Below, in pieces: positions 22,101-25,035 of a stretch of 25,035 bases of DNA. Position 1 is the stretch's first letter. Every line of letters begins with the position of its first letter. The stretch lies in contig WFTD01000125.1 of NCBI GenBank assembly GCA_015485755.1, forward strand, positions 1 through 25,035. The letters are read 5' to 3'. The DNA comes from Patescibacteria group bacterium (GTDB lineage: Bacteria > Patescibacteriota > Patescibacteriia > S139-126). The notes under the pieces are model-generated. The model was not told where the DNA came from and searched no databases. It saw nothing but the letters and a program-made list of their open reading frames with translations. The position numbers were made by a program, and so were the translations under genes.

Positions 22101-25035
22101 CTGGCGTAATATCAACCTCATCAAGTAAACAAATGTTATCTCCTGTTGTAAATGACCAAGTTACATCATTGGTCATATTCTGCCCGTGAATGCTCTTAAC
22201 ATCTTTAGAAATGGTTACATTATACAAGCTTGAAGCAGCCAGCGGCTCAGACGGATAAAAACGCCCAACTGTACACCCCTCTCCATTAAAACTATTCAAA
22301 CAATTGCCATCTCCTTCTTTTACATCAAAAGCATAAACTGTTCCGCTGACCGATGGTGTCAAGGCAAAAGTTGATATGGAAATTGTATCTTTATTCATTA
22401 ATTGATCAAAAGTAACCTCAATAATAGCATTGCGGCAAATATTAGTAGCGCCATCAACCGGCACTGTACTAATTACACTTGGCGGCGGGTAATTAGAGGA
22501 AGTACCTGAGTCAACTTTTACCACTGAATAATCGCTCAAAGATGAAGAAGGCTCAACTGCCGTAATATTGGCAGTGCCATCAAGCTGAGAAGTTACTTGC
22601 TGCACTGGATCAACCAAATTGTCATTATCGCTGTCATCGCTAGTTACAGTGGCAATAGTAGCATCACTGCTTGACCAAGACCAATTATAAGCCCAGGGGT
22701 CAACATAATTATTACTGCCGCACTGTTGGTCGCTTCTTGTCCTAGCATTAATCTGCTTGGTTTGGTTTAAAGCAGAAAAATTGATCGGATCAGGAATTGT
22801 CTCAACCTCTGTCACTTGACAATTATTTGAACCAGTAGAAAAAGTCCAACTAAAACTATCATTTGTGCCATCACCGTCTCGATCATAATTTAAATTATTG
22901 ATTGAAGTGCCAGTAGCATTCACAATGCTACTATCCAAAATAACACGGTAAGATGTGGCTGCAATTAGGCTGGGATAAGAATAAAACTCAGTGCTGTCGC
23001 TACTAAAACTGATAGTAAAAGACGGTTCTGGACCAAAAGTAGTACAAGCAGAATCATTGCATGGCAAAATATCAACGCTACTATCATTGACTGAAGACCT
23101 GTCTAACGCTTGGCTAAAACGTGCTCCCACTTCTGAATTAAGACAAGCCGAACCGCAGTCAGGCCAATAATCAGTTACCCTAAAAGAATCGCTGCCAGAA
23201 CCAGTAGAGCCGTCAGAAAACTCACATACACAACTATTGGCACCGCAAACCAATCCTGGAGCACAATTGTTGCTATCTGGCACACAGGCAAACAAATCGT
23301 TGCTGCAAGGCTGGCCAACGCCGCAAGATGCATCAAACGGCAAAGCATTACTCATTTGGCCGTTAGTAGTTACAAATACATCTCCATCTGTAGTTCCTGT
23401 GGGAACCTCAGTCTTTATCTTCTCTGGACTCCATAAAGTAAAAGCGTCTGCTTCAGCCCAAACAGTGCTAGCGCCTGCTGTAAAAGTAACATTATTGCTC
23501 ACTGTGGCATAATTGCTAGTTGGCGGAGCTGGATCGTCTCCCAGCCTTACCCCCGTCAAAGTTACAGCTGTGCCTGCCTGACCACTCGTATAGCCACACC
23601 CCTGGGCAGGTGAAATTGAGTACAAACAAGGACCATCATAAGCGCCGGGTTGATTGATATTAAAAGGAGATTGATTGCTAATTAACGAACCCAAATTAGG
23701 ATCATTGTAAGTTAAAGTAACCTCTGTCATTGCCTCGCCCATACCTAAGCTATCGGGCACGGTAGAAATCAAATAATCTGTACTAGAAGAATGAATAGGG
23801 GCTGGCAAACCGCCAATAGTCAAGCTGGGAGTGGCTGGATTGTTAGCCGTTCCCAAGAAACAATAACCTTTAACAGTTAAACATTGCCCTGCTTGCCCCT
23901 CACTGGGCGAAAGAGAGGTAATATAGGGGGCACAAGCGCAAGTTTCAGGTGTGGATACATTAAAATCCCATTGTTGACCCAAAGTTGATCCGTTTGTGTC
24001 AATCACTAAATCAGTAGTTACATCAACATAGTATCTGGTATTAGCAGAAAAAGAATTATCTGGCACAAATTCAAAAGTTTTAAAGCCGGTGGAAATATCA
24101 TCATCATCATCTACCACCTGCCAAGTGCCGCCATTCCCCCTCACTTGATAAGGCGGTCCGGGCGGATTGAGCAACGAGGGATTCATTGCAGCTGAACCAA
24201 ATAAATTACCATTCTCATCTGTTATAGTGATAGCAACTTCTTGATAATACATTGAGGTATTGAAAGTTATTGAAACCCGCGTATCAAGGCATACATTATC
24301 ACCGGTGGGATAATAACTAGCCACTCCCGGAGCTCTATCATTGGTTTGGAATTCCCAGGTAACCGGACTTTGCATAGGATTGCCGCACAAATCCTCTACA
24401 TTGGCAACTGTCAATCTATACCAGGTAAAAGGTTTCAGTTGCAAATAATCAAGCAAAGAAAAATTAAAACCGTTCTCATATACCCTGGCTTCCAAATTGC
24501 TATTGGAGAAAGTATAAACTACCTGACCGCCTTGGCCATCAAGCTCCTCTAAAATGACATTGCCTGTAATTGGCGTAGATGTCCCCGTGATAACTGTAGT
24601 TGCGTCAATTGGCTCAGAAAAACCAACTTTAAAAATAGGCCAGAGCGAAACATTGCGATCTGGGTAGGTTGGATCAGTCTGGTCAAAAATTGGGTAAGAG
24701 GTGGTAATATAAGGAGCGTCAGTATCATTGTCTGTCCCGGTAGTAAAATCCCAGACCAAATAAGTAGACTGTTGGTTGCAACCAACACCGACATCACAAC
24801 CAGTTAAAGTCAGCGAGCTTAAGTCTTGCAAAGGGGCAGAATTTCCCTGGCGAGGATAATAAACACTATAACTTGTATTGGGGTCAAAAAACTGATCATG
24901 CTTAAAAATAACGGCATTGCCAGCTGTTTGCCAATAGCCGCCAAAAACTTGCCCGCTACTATTGTTCCTAACATAAAGCTGCCCGCTAGAAGTAGCGTTG
25001 CTTACTGACTGCGGATCTACCGCATTGTTAAATAC
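19195..25035 (-). CDS. Giant modular secreted or surface protein, N-terminus outside the window
   Basis: The frame is open to the right edge, so the visible 1946 residues lack the true start; an internal TTG at 24831 is not a start. Modules in order: SbsA-like Ig domains (about 25035-24740, 24727-24360, 24355-23950), two IPT/TIG domains (23935-23650, 23630-23345), a cysteine-rich stretch (23335-23215), two more SbsA-like Ig domains (23187-22830, 22490-22140), each followed by a Big_2-like segment, a Gly/Ser-rich linker near 21570, and a pseudopilin-like module (21150-20690). Then come DUF4215-like cysteine-rich repeats with CGDG motifs (20640-20210), two Ig-like domains (20155-19640), FN3 (19629-19345) and a six-cysteine knot-like end (19317-19237). 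No sortase motif or membrane anchor lies at the C-terminus. A large adhesin or cell-surface fibre is the likely role. TSP3 protein genes follow directly. Confidence 0.88.
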   Translation of the reverse strand, partial: VFNNAVDPQSVSNATSSGQLYVRNNSSGQVFGGYWQTAGNAVIFKHDQFFDPNTSYSVYYPRQGNSAPLQDLSSLTLTGCDVGVGCNQQSTYLVWDFTTGTDNDTDAPYITTSYPIFDQTDPTYPDRNVSLWPIFKVGFSEPIDATTVITGTSTPITGNVILEELDGQGGQVVYTFSNSNLEARVYENGFNFSLLDYLQLKPFTWYRLTVANVEDLCGNPMQSPVTWEFQTNDRAPGVASYYPTGDNVCLDTRVSITFNTSMYYQEVAITITDENGNLFGSAAMNPSLLNPPGPPYQVRGNGGTWQVVDDDDDISTGFKTFEFVPDNSFSANTRYYVDVTTDLVIDTNGSTLGQQWDFNVSTPETCACAPYITSLSPSEGQAGQCLTVKGYCFLGTANNPATPSLTIGGLPAPIHSSSTDYLISTVPDSLGMGEAMTEVTLTYNDPNLGSLISNQSPFNINQPGAYDGPCLYSISPAQGCGYTSGQAGTAVTLTGVRLGDDPAPPTSNYATVSNNVTFTAGASTVWAEADAFTLWSPEKIKTEVPTGTTDGDVFVTTNGQMSNALPFDASCGVGQPCSNDLFACVPDSNNCAPGLVCGANSCVCEFSDGSTGSGSDSFRVTDYWPDCGSACLNSEVGARFSQALDRSSVNDSSVDILPCNDSACTTFGPEPSFTISFSSDSTEFYSYPSLIAATSYRVILDSSIVNATGTSINNLNYDRDGDGTNDSFSWTFSTGSNNCQVTEVETIPDPINFSALNQTKQINARTRSDQQCGSNNYVDPWAYNWSWSSSDATIATVTSDDSDNDNLVDPVQQVTSQLDGTANITAVEPSSSLSDYSVVKVDSGTSSNYPPPSVISTVPVDGATNICRNAIIEVTFDQLMNKDTISISTFALTPSVSGTVYAFDVKEGDGNCLNSFNGEGCTVGRFYPSEPLAASSLYNVTISKDVKSIHGQNMTNDVTWSFTTGDNICLLDEVDITPDYYLFTQAQEQYTYLATAYSYSNGSREPISPIAGIYSWVWGWTKDDPDDAVELLSPTTTDQQVVQANNKNGIAELEATATISEDTYNNPSTVGKSVSGLAEAEVWLCENPWPDPAPMEDSDFGFQMKYCRGNSGDDLLLPLSDPSSSILTPPTDDDPDLKREYFFTYVGSANSNQGGGSGSSSPAGGSSVKFYVSYSSLPDLIRLSWLKLKNFIQGLWQKQAIAQVPEDVIGLRIYENPERLSPYAWYQQRPFPKGNPREFEVDGFPAMQDGNSVYIMGPKNGSTIETYIYVLSYNDLSSPENIDIFNQLVNNFRFFTFTADEKKAVRRDLTRLADVSTIKEAVETYKDATGFYPSLSSGTYIAGMTNSRWPSWQSTLGNALGRSLAIDPINEFAGSCDKSGDACFTDSDCGVDEKCISKCDPNYDTETCWNENTQEFLCPTGSSIYQYRLYGVNDYRLGVYLEMSGKWGNLPNNVESVDAFCNDNVYSSSGFCGDGIVQPSLGEECEIGQQVDACQVEYGDYAWNSPQLVDCNSSCTFDTSGVDLADCQGYCGDGVVNGNEVCDGIDGTVPNSTCLSDCSNFVCDPGYGLIDGQCQPVWCDPNADRSCSVPGGSGIFNNCDLDTLQWTGPCYVVDCNPGYHLENNECVPDSPNVTITNPPDNSSGGSSVTVYYDLSEGGTVEHSVDGNIVYTTGYNAGSYSYTFTNLSPGPHELKIILSNSNGTFSDSITYTYTAPASVSILDPADNACVTNQVMIKYEINQEGDLEFLVDGSVVGGADNQSSGIHYFTYPPVSNNSHQFGVNFNDIYGDSDSDVKTYNVGDGIEAPSGLTSSYSSPEVTLTWTDNATNEDGFVIERKQDSSGVWSEIATIGPSPASGSTVTYTDSNVNSNTSYFYRVKAVNQCWSSDYSNVTYIYTGSSVSPPSGGCKNVGETCSSAVECCEGLTCLYNSNVCKPPPSGSGEVSQK

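Noticed and set aside
24829..24831. TTG at 24831 as the start of the giant protein
   Set aside because: The same frame is open to the window edge and encodes an SbsA-like Ig domain (VFNNAVDPQSVS) upstream, so the gene simply runs off the window.

Overview
The window looks like a chromosomal segment from a small-genome bacterium of the Patescibacteria (Candidate Phyla Radiation) type. The pointers are A/T-rich DNA, very tight gene packing with short overlaps, almost no Shine-Dalgarno sequences, a split ComEC, and a very large modular surface protein next to several single-pass thrombospondin-type-3 (TSP3) repeat proteins. The lineage is an inference; there is no marker here that fixes the phylum. 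The code is standard: TAA, TAG and TGA all end genes, and a release factor 2 gene is present.

All genes but one (a small membrane protein at 323-703) lie on the minus strand, so the window reads functionally from right to left. From the right edge: a partial giant secreted protein of Ig-like, IPT/TIG, cysteine-rich and FN3 modules ending in a cystine-knot-like peptide (19195-25035); three membrane-anchored proteins with TSP3 calcium-binding repeats (18618-19163, 17861-18556, 16448-17857); ybeY and dgkA; then ftsA and ftsZ, which are separated by an apparent intrinsic terminator. Past a strongly structured 3' region comes an operon nrdR - nrdJ - pduO with a clear sigma-70 promoter and a pair of NrdR boxes. 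A second operon holds a small coiled-coil membrane protein and an HtrA protease. A third runs prfB - queG - comEC - MBL hydrolase, followed by a response-regulator receiver protein and ndk. The left end holds a probable 6S RNA, ribosomal protein L28 (zinc-binding form), the lone plus-strand gene, tRNA-Pro(GGG), and a promoter/terminator pair bounding an apparent small RNA of about 140 nt.

Two themes stand out. First, cobalamin: the ribonucleotide reductase is the B12-dependent class II enzyme, the corrinoid adenosyltransferase that makes its cofactor is in the same operon under the same NrdR boxes, and QueG, another cobalamin enzyme, lies nearby. No corrinoid synthesis or transport gene is visible here. 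Second, the cell surface: the giant protein and the TSP3 proteins sit beside envelope and division genes. No CRISPR array, insertion sequence or phage gene was seen.
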